NCBI RefSeq assembly: GCF_003432065.1
Contig: NZ_QWDE01000001.1
Location: 992,001 to 1,056,000, forward strand
DNA from: Mucilaginibacter terrenus
GTDB lineage: Bacteria; Bacteroidota; Bacteroidia; Sphingobacteriales; Sphingobacteriaceae
Direction of reading: 5' to 3'
DNA length: 64,000 nucleotides
Positions 36,986 to 45,549 of this stretch are shown here, one piece after another (position 1 is the first letter of the stretch; each line of letters begins with the position of its first letter). Both the position numbers and the translations under genes were made by a program. The notes under the pieces are model-generated. The model searched no databases. It saw nothing but the letters and a program-made list of their open reading frames with translations, and was not told the origin of the DNA.

Positions 36986-38314
36986 ATGGATGTTTTGATA
37001 ATGTCTGGCCAATTAATACTTGGTCTTTCTATACTGGTTATACTTCACGAATTTGGTCACTTTATTGCTGCCCGCGCCTTCAATATAAAAGTTGAGAAGT
37101 TCTACCTATTTTTTGATGCCTGGGGTGTAAGCCTTTTTAAGTTTAATTATAAAGGTGTTGAATATGGAATTGGCTGGCTCCCATTAGGCGGTTATGTTAA
37201 AATAGCCGGAATGATTGACGAGTCAATGGATACCGATCAGTTGTCCGGTCCTCCGCAGCCATGGGAGTTCCGCTCTAAACCAGCCTGGCAGCGCCTGATT
37301 GTAATGCTTGGTGGCATTATAGTCAACATAATAGTAGGCATCTTTATTTTTTGGATACTTACCATGAAGTACGGCGAAAGCTATACACCAGTAGCCAATA
37401 TCAAGTATGGTATTGTGCCAGGTGTAATAGGTAAAAAGATGGGCTTGCAGGCAGGCGATAAAATTGTAGCTATAAACGGCAAACCTGTAGAACGCTTTGA
37501 AGACGTGATCAGTTCAAAGGTTTTACTGGACAAAACTCAGCTTACTGTTGTTAGAGGTGCAGACACAAAAATGCTCACTGTTCCATCTACAATTTTGAAC
37601 GACCTGTCTGACCTTGGCTTAGATGAATTCATCAGTCCGTTACCCCGTAGCAAGTTCAGTATAGACTCCGTCGCGCCAAAAAGCGGCGCGCAGGCTGCCG
37701 GCTTGCAACATGGAGACAGTATTTTGGCCGTAAATGGCGTTGCTGTTACCTTTTTTGACCAATTGCAAGATCAGCTTAGGGCAAATAAAAACAAGAAAGT
37801 AGAACTTACCATAAAACGTGCTGACAGCGTACAGAAAGTATCGGCAATGGTAAACAATAAAGCTGTTTTGGGTTTCAGGCCGAAAGTTAACGAGCCGGGT
37901 ATTAAACATATATCTTACGGCTTTGTAGAATCTTTACCAGTTGGCGCATCCCGGGCATGGGGAATGTTCAGGGACAATGCTAAAGGGATAGGTAAGATCT
38001 TCGCTGGCCAGGTAAAGGCCACTAAAGCCATTTCGAGCCCTATAGGCATTGCGCAAAAATTTGGCAATCATGTAGACTGGCTACGCTTTTGGAGCCTTGT
38101 AGGCTTTCTTTCCATGGTACTTGCCTTAACAAACCTGCTGCCTATTCCGGGATTAGACGGTGGGCATACGGTGTTCCTGCTTATAGAAATTGTAAAGGGT
38201 AAACCACTTAGTGATAAGTTCCTGGAGCGGGCGCAAATTGTTGGATTTGTACTGCTTATATCCCTGATGGTGTTTGCCTTTGGTAATGACATCTTGAAAA
38301 TAGTAAGGAAATAA
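36986..38314 (+). CDS. rseP: RIP metalloprotease RseP (site-2 protease)
   Basis: The 442-aa membrane protease has HEFGH at residues 21-25 in the first span and a C-terminal span with NLLPIPGLDGGH supplying the aspartate ligand. Two PDZ-like regions lie between, at about 145-200 and 215-290 (GLQAGDKIVAING; GLQHGDSILAVNG). It cuts membrane-bound anti-sigma factors and signal peptide remnants within the membrane. In many bacteria it follows dxr, as here. A long terminator ends this run of genes. Confidence 0.93.
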   Translation: MDVLIMSGQLILGLSILVILHEFGHFIAARAFNIKVEKFYLFFDAWGVSLFKFNYKGVEYGIGWLPLGGYVKIAGMIDESMDTDQLSGPPQPWEFRSKPAWQRLIVMLGGIIVNIIVGIFIFWILTMKYGESYTPVANIKYGIVPGVIGKKMGLQAGDKIVAINGKPVERFEDVISSKVLLDKTQLTVVRGADTKMLTVPSTILNDLSDLGLDEFISPLPRSKFSIDSVAPKSGAQAAGLQHGDSILAVNGVAVTFFDQLQDQLRANKNKKVELTIKRADSVQKVSAMVNNKAVLGFRPKVNEPGIKHISYGFVESLPVGASRAWGMFRDNAKGIGKIFAGQVKATKAISSPIGIAQKFGNHVDWLRFWSLVGFLSMVLALTNLLPIPGLDGGHTVFLLIEIVKGKPLSDKFLERAQIVGFVLLISLMVFAFGNDILKIVRK

Positions 38315-38324
38315 AGAACCCTTT

Positions 38325-38367
38325 ACAAACAAGAAAGGCCACGGTATTTGTGGCCTTTCTTGTTTGT
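38325..38367. terminator. Bidirectional rho-independent terminator
   Basis: An 18-bp perfect stem (38325-38342 with 38350-38367) encloses a 7-nt loop. It sits between the convergent rseP and mutS2 genes. Confidence 0.9.
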
Positions 38368-38378
38368 AATAATACCAT

Positions 38379-40742
38379 TTACTTTAAGTAAACGTAAGTA
38401 ATACCGTCTCCACCCCTGTCCGGGTGCTCGTCCTCCATCCTGTCTACCTGTTCGTATTTTTTAAGGTATTGGCGTATCATTTTTCGCAGGATACCGTCGC
38501 CCTTGCCATGTAGTATTTTTAAGTTGCCGTAGCCCATCATCAATGCCCTGTCAAACAACTTTTCAATTGCATGCAGCGCATCTTCTGTGCGCATGCCGCG
38601 CACATCTATTTCGGGGCTAAAACTCGCTATATCCCCGGTAGAAACATTACTGCTCCGTCGCTGCTCTTTCGGCACTGCAGATCTGGAAACTTTTTCTACC
38701 CGCTTCTTTTTAACCACGGTGCGTAACTCGCCCATAGCCAGCACCACATTGTCTTTAATAACTTCCATCACCTGGCCCGTGGTGTCACTGTCTATCAATT
38801 TCACCCAGTCACCCGGCTTTATTTCTTCATCTACCTTTACTACAGTCTTTGGCTGCTCCGCTTTTATCGTGTTCTTCTTTACCTCAACATTCAGGGTATC
38901 ACGCAGGGCTTTGGTAACCTCCTTATCGGCATTACTGCTTTTTATCTCAGCGATAGTATTCTCAACTAAACGGTTAGCATTTAAAATGATATCTTTTGCC
39001 TCCTGCTTAGCTTCACGAATGAGGTTCTTCCGGTTCTCATCCAAAAAAGTTTTCAGTTCCTCGTTCTCTGCAAGCAGCGTATTAACACGCTGCTGTTGTT
39101 TGTTAAGCTTTTGTTTCGTATCAATAATTTCCTTCTTCTCACGCTCAAGATCAACCAGCAGGCTGTCTACTTTTTTTTGACCGGCGCTTATCTTGTTTCG
39201 TGCAAGGTTTAATACGTTTTGCGGCAGGCCAATCTTTTGGGCAATCTCAAATGCATAAGAACTGCCTGGTTTACCTACTTCCAGCATGTACAGCGGCTGC
39301 ATTTCCGTATTATTAAACAGCATAGAGGCATTCTCAATACCTTCGGTATTGCTGGCAAATATTTTCAAGTTAGAGTAGTGAGTTGTTACCATTCCCCTTA
39401 CCTTTTTATGGTTCAGGGCTTCTAATACCGCTTCAGCAATGGGGCCGCCAAACTGTGGGTCGGTACCCGTACCAAATTCGTCTATGAGTACCATAGTTTT
39501 GCCGTTGGCATTCTCTACAAAGTTCTTCATTTTGGAAAGATGCGCACTGTAGGTACTCAGGTCACTCTCTATCGACTGATCATCGCCTATGTCAACAAAC
39601 AGCTGCTTAAAAACACCTGCAACACTGTCTGCGCTTGCAGGTATAAGTAACCCTGCCTGTACCATCATTTGCAGTAAGCCAACTGTTTTCATACACACTG
39701 ATTTTCCGCCCGCATTAGGCCCCGAAACAACTATTATACGTGTGCCGTCGTCTATTGACATGTTAAGCGGCACTACAGTCTTCTGTTCCTTTTTAAAGTT
39801 AAGATACAGCAGCGGGTGCCGGGCGTTAAACAACTTCAGCTTTGCTTCGTTCACTACCTTGGGCATTTCAGCTTCGATGTCAATGGCGAATAATGCCTTT
39901 GCCCGTACAAAGTCTAATTTAGTAAGTAAACCATGATAAGATAACAGCAGTGGAACATACGGCCGCAGTTCATCTGTAAGAGCCGTAAATATTTTGATGA
40001 TCTCCCTGCGGCGGTCAAATTCCAGGTCTCGTATACGATTGTTAAGGGTAAAAACCTCTTCGGGTTCCAGGTAAACTGTTTGCCCGGAAGCAGATTCGTC
40101 ATGAACAAAGCCCTTCACCTTGCGCTTATTTTCGGCAAGCATAGGTATACATAATCTGCCGTCGCGTATAGTCAGCGAGCCGTCTGCTGTCCAGTTGTTG
40201 GCCGCGGCATTCTTAAATATCTGGTCTATTTTACGGCGTGCCTCCTGTTCGGCTTTCGCGATACCACTAGTTATCTCCAGCAACTCGCGTGAAGCATTAT
40301 GGCGTATTTTGCCTTTCGGATCAATTACCTGGTCTATTTTCCTGATGATAGCCTTTTCTATCGGCAGATGTTCAAACAACGCCTCCAGATTAGGGTATAC
40401 CCCGACACGCTCATTGAAGTAAGCTATGACACCAAACACTGTAGTTAATGATGCCTGTACCTGGAAGAATTCCTCCTCGGATAGGAAAGCGCCTTCTATC
40501 CTGGCCTTATTGGCCAGCGACTTAATATCGTAAAAGTGGTTTATTGGCAGCGCGTCATCGTTCTGCAGTATGTTCTTAAATTCGTTTGCCTGGTTCAGGA
40601 ATTTCACTACCTGGTCGTAATTGGTCATTACACCAATCTTATCAACCATTTGCTGCCCCATAACGCTGAGGCAGTGTGTTTTTATCAGTTCCTTTATTTC
40701 AGTAAAACCCAGTTTATCGGCACTATTGGGCGGGTAGAGCAT
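38379..40742 (-). CDS. mutS2: Endonuclease MutS2
   Basis: The 787-aa protein has the MutS core and ATPase with Walker A GPNAGGKS near residue 340 and Walker B LIDEFGTGTDP. A long coiled coil spans about 510-620. A C-terminal Smr nuclease domain (SPEIDVRGMRTEDAL, LKILHGKGDGIL) completes it. The mismatch-recognition domain I of MutS is absent, as usual for MutS2. Family members limit recombination or rescue stalled ribosomes. Its start overlaps the upstream lipoprotein gene by 20 bases. Confidence 0.93.
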   Translation of the reverse strand: MLYPPNSADKLGFTEIKELIKTHCLSVMGQQMVDKIGVMTNYDQVVKFLNQANEFKNILQNDDALPINHFYDIKSLANKARIEGAFLSEEEFFQVQASLTTVFGVIAYFNERVGVYPNLEALFEHLPIEKAIIRKIDQVIDPKGKIRHNASRELLEITSGIAKAEQEARRKIDQIFKNAAANNWTADGSLTIRDGRLCIPMLAENKRKVKGFVHDESASGQTVYLEPEEVFTLNNRIRDLEFDRRREIIKIFTALTDELRPYVPLLLSYHGLLTKLDFVRAKALFAIDIEAEMPKVVNEAKLKLFNARHPLLYLNFKKEQKTVVPLNMSIDDGTRIIVVSGPNAGGKSVCMKTVGLLQMMVQAGLLIPASADSVAGVFKQLFVDIGDDQSIESDLSTYSAHLSKMKNFVENANGKTMVLIDEFGTGTDPQFGGPIAEAVLEALNHKKVRGMVTTHYSNLKIFASNTEGIENASMLFNNTEMQPLYMLEVGKPGSSYAFEIAQKIGLPQNVLNLARNKISAGQKKVDSLLVDLEREKKEIIDTKQKLNKQQQRVNTLLAENEELKTFLDENRKNLIREAKQEAKDIILNANRLVENTIAEIKSSNADKEVTKALRDTLNVEVKKNTIKAEQPKTVVKVDEEIKPGDWVKLIDSDTTGQVMEVIKDNVVLAMGELRTVVKKKRVEKVSRSAVPKEQRRSSNVSTGDIASFSPEIDVRGMRTEDALHAIEKLFDRALMMGYGNLKILHGKGDGILRKMIRQYLKKYEQVDRMEDEHPDRGGDGITYVYLK

Positions 40743-41100
40743 TTTTTACTTTTGAGTTGTTGCTTTTCGTTAACGAATCTACCTTGGCCTTAACGTTAGC
40801 AGCAATTTTATCGTACATCTCTGTTAATTGTACAGGTTGCTTACTATAGTAGCGAAGGCTTGCGGTGAATTGTCCACTGGTAATGTGGTGTTTTTTAAAT
40901 AACGCGCTATACTTTTCCGCACCATACTTGTACAAGCTATCAGGAATTTGCGGCACTACATAAAGGCTGCCATCGGCAATGTGCATGTCGGTAAGTACAT
41001 TTACCATCCGGTTTTCTGAAAGTATTCCTGTTGGGGTATCTTCTTTACAGGCACTCAAAAATACCAATACTGAAAAAAACACAATGATATGTTTATGCAT
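40723..41100 (-). CDS. DUF4296 lipoprotein
   Basis: The 125-aa protein has a lipoprotein signal (MHKHIIVFFSVLVFLSAC) and the DUF4296 core: MVNVLTDMHIADG, then KYSALFKKHHIT and LRYYSKQP. The family is restricted mainly to Bacteroidota and has no assigned role. It is the first gene of a two-gene unit with mutS2, which it overlaps by 20 bases. Confidence 0.8.
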   Translation of the reverse strand: MHKHIIVFFSVLVFLSACKEDTPTGILSENRMVNVLTDMHIADGSLYVVPQIPDSLYKYGAEKYSALFKKHHITSGQFTASLRYYSKQPVQLTEMYDKIAANVKAKVDSLTKSNNSKVKNALPAQ

Positions 41101-41128
41101 TACGTAATTTAGCGGCGTTTATAAAGTA

Positions 41129-41136
41129 CAAAAATA
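41129..41136 (-). promoter_or_regulatory. Candidate -7 element for the DUF4296-mutS2 unit
   Basis: On the minus strand this reads TATTTTTG, matching TAnnTTTG, 29 bases upstream of the start at 41100. It lies in the 43-base space shared with the divergent yggS gene. Confidence 0.45.
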
Positions 41137-41143
41137 CGCATAA

Positions 41144-41833
41144 ATGAGCATTACAGATAATATCCGCGCCTTAAAAAAAGAAACGGACGGCATTGGTGTT
41201 ACGTTACTGGCTGTATCAAAAACAAAGCCCAATGAAGATATCCTGGAGGCCTACAATGCAGGGCAACGCCTGTTTGGTGAGAACACAGTGCAGGAACTTA
41301 CCGAAAAGTATGAAGCTTTGCCGAAGGATATAGAATGGCATTTGATAGGTCATCTGCAAACCAACAAGGTAAAGTACATAGCATCTTTTATAAGTATGAT
41401 TGAATCTGTAGACAGCATTAAGCTGCTACAGGAGATTAATAAACATGCCCTTAAACATAAACGTGTGATAGATTGCTTGCTGCAGATATACATCGCCGAT
41501 GAAGAAACCAAGTATGGCCTGGGTTTTGACGAAGCTATAGAACTGCTGCGGAGTGAAGAATTTGCTGCATTAACCAATGTGCGTATACGTGGGCTAATGG
41601 GAATAGCCACTAATACAGACGCAGAGCGGCAGATAAAGGAAGAATACTACGAGTTGAAGACTTTTTTTGACGGTGTTAAGGTTAGTTTTTTCCGCAAGGA
41701 AGATTCGTTTAATATTGTGTCGATGGGCATGTCGTCTGATTACAAGTTAGCCATTGAGCAAGGCAGTAACCTGGTGAGGTTAGGAAGTACCATATTTGGA
41801 AGCCGCGTAATAAAGCACTGGAAAAATAATTAA
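41144..41833 (+). CDS. yggS: YggS-family pyridoxal phosphate homeostasis protein
   Basis: The 229-aa fold-type III PLP protein has the Schiff-base lysine in LLAVSKTKP, then FGENTVQEL, WHLIGHLQTNK and GMSSDYKLAIEQGS. All are PLPBP signatures. It binds PLP without catalysing a known reaction and helps buffer vitamin B6. It starts a plus-strand run with a GNAT acetyltransferase, a DUF3298 lipoprotein and aspartate kinase. Confidence 0.93.
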   Translation: MSITDNIRALKKETDGIGVTLLAVSKTKPNEDILEAYNAGQRLFGENTVQELTEKYEALPKDIEWHLIGHLQTNKVKYIASFISMIESVDSIKLLQEINKHALKHKRVIDCLLQIYIADEETKYGLGFDEAIELLRSEEFAALTNVRIRGLMGIATNTDAERQIKEEYYELKTFFDGVKVSFFRKEDSFNIVSMGMSSDYKLAIEQGSNLVRLGSTIFGSRVIKHWKNN

Positions 41834-41849
41834 TTGATATTATCATATC

Positions 41850-42332
41850 ATGAGTGAACAAAAAACCAGCCCTCTCCGCATAGCGGTTAAAGAAGATTGC
41901 CCGCGATTGCTTGAACTTGTACATGAACTGGCACTGTTTGAACGCGCGCCTGAAGAAGTTACCATTACACTGCAGGAATTTGAAGAAGCCGGTTTTGGCA
42001 GCAAACCTGTTTGGAAAGCTTTTGTTGTAGAAGTGGACGGGATAATAGTTGGATTTGCGATGTATTACATTCGCTTTTCTACCTGGAAGGGCCAGCGTTT
42101 GTATCTTGAAGACCTGATCATAACGGAGGCTTACCGCAGCAAGGGTTTTGGCAAGCTACTGTTTGACCGGCTGATACAGGAAACCCGCGAACTGGGCTTT
42201 AACGGTATGGTTTGGCAGGTGCTTGACTGGAACGAACCGGCTATTAATTTTTACCGAAAATACGAAGCGAGTATAGAAGCCGGATGGCTAAACGCATCGC
42301 TTTCTAAAGAGCAGGTTTTAAATTTGATGTAA
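41850..42332 (+). CDS. GNAT-family N-acetyltransferase
   Basis: The 160-aa protein has the acetyl-CoA binding block near residues 95-115 (EAYRSKGFGKLLFD) and an upstream YLEDLII strand. WQVLDWNEPAINFYRKY resembles diamine/spermidine acetyltransferase-like (SAT1) members. The amine substrate is not proven. Its stop overlaps the next start by one base (TAATG). Confidence 0.85.
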   Translation: MSEQKTSPLRIAVKEDCPRLLELVHELALFERAPEEVTITLQEFEEAGFGSKPVWKAFVVEVDGIIVGFAMYYIRFSTWKGQRLYLEDLIITEAYRSKGFGKLLFDRLIQETRELGFNGMVWQVLDWNEPAINFYRKYEASIEAGWLNASLSKEQVLNLM

Positions 42333-43150
42333 TGAGAATATTGTTTTGGGTGTGTACATTGTTGATTGTTTTTTCATCGTGTCAGTTTGGAACTGAACGC
42401 CGGCGAGATCGGCCGGATATTTTTAAAGACACCCTCACTTATACATACAAGACTATTCATGAGCGGGCGACCGACTGCGGTAACAAGGCAGATAGTGCAT
42501 GCACGGTGGTGAATGTGAAATACCCTTTTTTCAAGAATGCCCCATTGTTGAATGACACCATAGAGGCAAAGGGCGCCAAGATGTTTATGGTTGGCGAAAA
42601 CGCAGCTACCTCTTTACATGCATTGACAAAAAATTTCCTGCAATTATACATGAACGATGTTGCACCGAAAAACAAGTCTAATGTAATTTACAGGCTTGAT
42701 ATAAATGTTAACCTAGTGCAACAGGATTCGGCATTGCTGGCTCTGCAGCTTACGGGCAGCATCTTCCAAGGTGGCGCACACGGCGGCACCTACATTGGTT
42801 TTATCAACTGGAATCCTAAAACAAAAAGCGAAATATTACTAAAGGACATACTGGTAGATGGCTACCAGGATAAGCTGACCCATGTGGCCGACAGCATCTT
42901 CAGAAAAGACGAAAAGCTAAAGGATACCTCTTCACTCGCAAGAGATTACTTTTTCAAGGACGATAGGTTCGCGCTCAACAATAACTTCTCACTTACGCCG
43001 GTTGGCATTCGGTTCATGTATAACGAATACGAAATTAAGCCTTACGCAGCGGGGCAAACAGAGTTGCTAATTCCTTACGACAAGATAAAAGAGCTGATAA
43101 TACCTAAATCTGTCATAGCTAGATACATAAAGAACGATGTTGGTATTTAA
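42332..43150 (+). CDS. DUF3298-type lipoprotein
   Basis: The 272-aa protein has a lipoprotein signal (MRILFWVCTLLIVFSSC). A DUF4163-like N-terminal part is followed by the DUF3298 domain: GGAHGGTYIGFINWNPKTK, then FMYNEYEIKPYAAGQTELLIPY. Similar ectodomains occur in RsiV, where lysozyme is bound, but many Bacteroidota copies are unattached lipoproteins of unknown role. It overlaps aspartate kinase by 14 bases, so the two are translated from one message. Confidence 0.8.
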   Translation: MRILFWVCTLLIVFSSCQFGTERRRDRPDIFKDTLTYTYKTIHERATDCGNKADSACTVVNVKYPFFKNAPLLNDTIEAKGAKMFMVGENAATSLHALTKNFLQLYMNDVAPKNKSNVIYRLDINVNLVQQDSALLALQLTGSIFQGGAHGGTYIGFINWNPKTKSEILLKDILVDGYQDKLTHVADSIFRKDEKLKDTSSLARDYFFKDDRFALNNNFSLTPVGIRFMYNEYEIKPYAAGQTELLIPYDKIKELIIPKSVIARYIKNDVGI

Positions 43151-44393
43151 ATTCGGGGGCGCGTCGGTAAAGGATGCTGCCGGTGTTATAAACCTGGGCA
43201 AAGTGGTAAACAGCTATGCCGGCAATAAAATACTTGTGGTTGTATCCGCTATGGGCAAAACCACCAATGCGTTAGAACGGCTTACAACCGCTTACGTAAA
43301 TCAACAAGACGACTTGAATCAGATCTTTGATGAGATCAAAGAATACCATTATAGCATATTATCTTCACTTTTCGCACCTGGGCATTCGGTTTATGACGAA
43401 GTAGCGAATACTTTTGTTGAGATAGATTGGGCCATTGAAGATGAACCGCACGACGACTTTGATTTTATATATGATCAAATCGTTTCTATCGGCGAATTGG
43501 TTTCTACCCGCATCGTAAATGCCTGGTTCAACCAGGAAGGCATTGCAAGCAAATGTCTGGATGTACGCAGTTACATCCATACTGATAATACTTATCGTGA
43601 AGGTGTTGTAGACTGGGATAAGACACGTGAAAGCATACAAAAAGACGTACCTGCTTTACTGGAGAAAAGCATTGTGGTTACTCAAGGTTTTTTAGGCGGC
43701 ACATCAGAAAACTTCACCACAACATTGGGCCGTGAAGGTTCTGACTACACGGCATCTATTTTCGCCAACTGCCTGGGTGCAGAATCTGTAACCACTTGGA
43801 AAGACGTACCCGGTATCCTCAATGCCGACCCTAAATATTTTACTGATACTATAAAGTTTGATGAGTTAAGCTACCAGGAAGCGATAGAGATGACCTACTA
43901 CGGTGCCAGCGTTATCCATCCAAAAACAATAAAGCCACTGCAGAATGCTAAAATACCGCTGCTGGTAAAGCCATTTAGTGATCCTTCGGCTCCAGGTACT
44001 ATTATAAGGGAAGGCGCTGTAAATGCATTTACCAAGCCAGTAATAATAGTTAAGCAAAAGCAGGTATTGCTATCCATATCTACAAACGATTATTCGTTTA
44101 TATCTGAGGTACATCTAAGCGAGATCTTTGGAGTTTTTGCCGAAAATCAAGTTAAAGTAAACCTGATGCAGACTTCTGCTTTGAGTTTCACTGCATGTAT
44201 AGACTATTCACTAGATAGATTCACAAAGCTATTGGCAACACTTAAACAATCCTTCAAAGTAAAGTACAATGACGAGCTTACGCTGATCACACTAAGGCAT
44301 TATACCGATAGTTCTTTGTTGGAAATTACCAGCGGTAAAACAGTGTTGATGAAGCAAACCAACAGGAACACCGCGCAGGTAGTAATTAAATAA
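43137..44393 (+). CDS. lysC: Aspartate kinase (monofunctional)
   Basis: The 418-aa kinase phosphorylates aspartate, the entry to lysine, threonine and methionine synthesis. KFGGASVKDAAG at the N-terminus, TTLGREGSDYTA in the middle and the YYGASVIHPKT segment are diagnostic. About 120 C-terminal residues form the regulatory ACT region (SISTNDYSFISEVHLSE). There is no fused homoserine dehydrogenase. It ends eight bases inside the convergent DUF92 gene. Confidence 0.9.
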   Translation: MLVFKFGGASVKDAAGVINLGKVVNSYAGNKILVVVSAMGKTTNALERLTTAYVNQQDDLNQIFDEIKEYHYSILSSLFAPGHSVYDEVANTFVEIDWAIEDEPHDDFDFIYDQIVSIGELVSTRIVNAWFNQEGIASKCLDVRSYIHTDNTYREGVVDWDKTRESIQKDVPALLEKSIVVTQGFLGGTSENFTTTLGREGSDYTASIFANCLGAESVTTWKDVPGILNADPKYFTDTIKFDELSYQEAIEMTYYGASVIHPKTIKPLQNAKIPLLVKPFSDPSAPGTIIREGAVNAFTKPVIIVKQKQVLLSISTNDYSFISEVHLSEIFGVFAENQVKVNLMQTSALSFTACIDYSLDRFTKLLATLKQSFKVKYNDELTLITLRHYTDSSLLEITSGKTVLMKQTNRNTAQVVIK

Positions 44394-45090
44394 TCACCAA
44401 CAACCACGCTATAAAGGCCGCAAAGGCGGTATTCAGGAAATTTACCATATTGTTGCTGAGATAGCCTTTACGTTCAAGCGCAGCTCCCAATAAAGAGTTC
44501 ATAAGGTTACCTGCAGTACCTGCAATAACAATAACTATTGCGTGCGCTGCTGCCCCACCGTAACTAGCAAAAACAACCGCGATGGCAGCCGCTCCGGCAA
44601 CACCTATAAGGGTACCCTCTAAACTTATTACTCCATCTCTGCCCCTTTCGTCGGGCTTGAACGTAATAACGTTATAAAACCGCTTTCCGTAAACGGTGCC
44701 TAATTCAGACGATAACGTATCCGCTGTTGCCGATGCCATTGCAGCCGCCATGATAACAAAATACGGAGTAAGAGATGGTACAAACAGGTTAAACAAGCCC
44801 ATTATTGCAGCAACGCCTCCGTTTGCCACTACCTGGTATGCGTCTCTTTTTTCCTGATGTGTATCTTTAATCGCAGCCGCCTTTTTCCTTTTCTGCCATG
44901 AGGTTGCAACTGTCGCCATAACAAAAAACACAGCAAGAATACTGACACCAGGAACCAAGAAACCTAAATACAAACATATTGCTACCGTGGCTCCGGTAAA
45001 ACTACCGGCAAGCGTGAGCTTACGGGTTTTGTAGACAGCAGTCGTAGCTCCAATCAGTATGGCAGAAAAGATGATGTCGCGTTGATACAT
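44386..45090 (-). CDS. DUF92-family membrane protein
   Basis: The 234-aa protein has about six hydrophobic spans and the DUF92 signatures ATSWQKRKK, SATADTLSSELGTVYG and DGVISLEGTLIGVAGA. The family includes VTE6, the plant phytyl-phosphate kinase, and bacterial copies may handle prenyl phosphates. This fits an isoprenoid role but is not shown by the neighbours. It converges on and overlaps aspartate kinase by eight bases. Confidence 0.8.
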   Translation of the reverse strand: MYQRDIIFSAILIGATTAVYKTRKLTLAGSFTGATVAICLYLGFLVPGVSILAVFFVMATVATSWQKRKKAAAIKDTHQEKRDAYQVVANGGVAAIMGLFNLFVPSLTPYFVIMAAAMASATADTLSSELGTVYGKRFYNVITFKPDERGRDGVISLEGTLIGVAGAAAIAVVFASYGGAAAHAIVIVIAGTAGNLMNSLLGAALERKGYLSNNMVNFLNTAFAAFIAWLLVII

Positions 45091-45105
45091 TAAGTTACGT
45101 TACTA

Positions 45106-45113
45106 CAAACATA
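45106..45113 (-). promoter_or_regulatory. Candidate -7 element for the DUF92 gene
   Basis: On the minus strand this reads TATGTTTG, matching TAnnTTTG, 16 bases before the start at 45090. No TTTG is found at the usual -33 spacing. Confidence 0.4.
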
Positions 45114-45127
45114 ACATCATACAAACT

Positions 45128-45155
45128 AAAAAGCCCCATTCAGGGGCCTTGTTTT
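45128..45155 (-). terminator. Rho-independent terminator
   Basis: A GCCCC/GGGGC stem with extended A/T pairing is followed on the minus strand by a T run. It ends the short hydrophilic gene at 45157-45333. Confidence 0.75.
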
Positions 45156-45156
45156 G

Positions 45157-45333
45157 TTATTTTTTACGTTGCGGCTGATGAGCTCCGTCTCTGCTGGAAG
45201 TTTGATCCGACCGTTGTGCGCCTCCGTTGCTAATGCCGGTTTGTTGCTGTTTTTGCTTTTGATCTGTAAATGCACGATCGGCCTTGGTACTGCCCTGTCC
45301 ATTGTTGTTATTCGTAATATCCTGAGCTTTCAT
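45157..45333 (-). CDS. Short hydrophilic hypothetical protein
   Basis: The ATG at 45333 gives about 58 aa, starting MKAQDITNNNNGQGST. It is rich in Asn, Gln, Lys, Arg and Ser with no hydrophobic core, and is predicted to be disordered. A well-placed terminator directly after the stop supports a real gene. It could be a nucleic-acid-binding or stress peptide, but nothing proves that. Confidence 0.5.
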   Translation of the reverse strand: MKAQDITNNNNGQGSTKADRAFTDQKQKQQQTGISNGGAQRSDQTSSRDGAHQPQRKK

Positions 45334-45549
45334 AACAATAAGTTTAGTTAACAATTATTTACATAATCTTTTGTACAATAACCGTACCGCACGTATTTTA
45401 ACTATTAGAACATTCGCATTATCTAAAACATCTAATTTTCAAATATTAACAACTATAAATGCAAGCGGTAGCTAATTAGTTTATATTTATGAAGGTATTA
45501 TGTTCCCCGGTTGTACCATGTTGAAATTGAACAAGTAATAGAATAACCG

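Noticed and set aside
38587..39180. A long plus-strand frame of 197 codons
   Set aside because: It lies wholly inside mutS2 on the other strand, and its serine- and phenylalanine-rich product mirrors the mutS2 coiled-coil codons.
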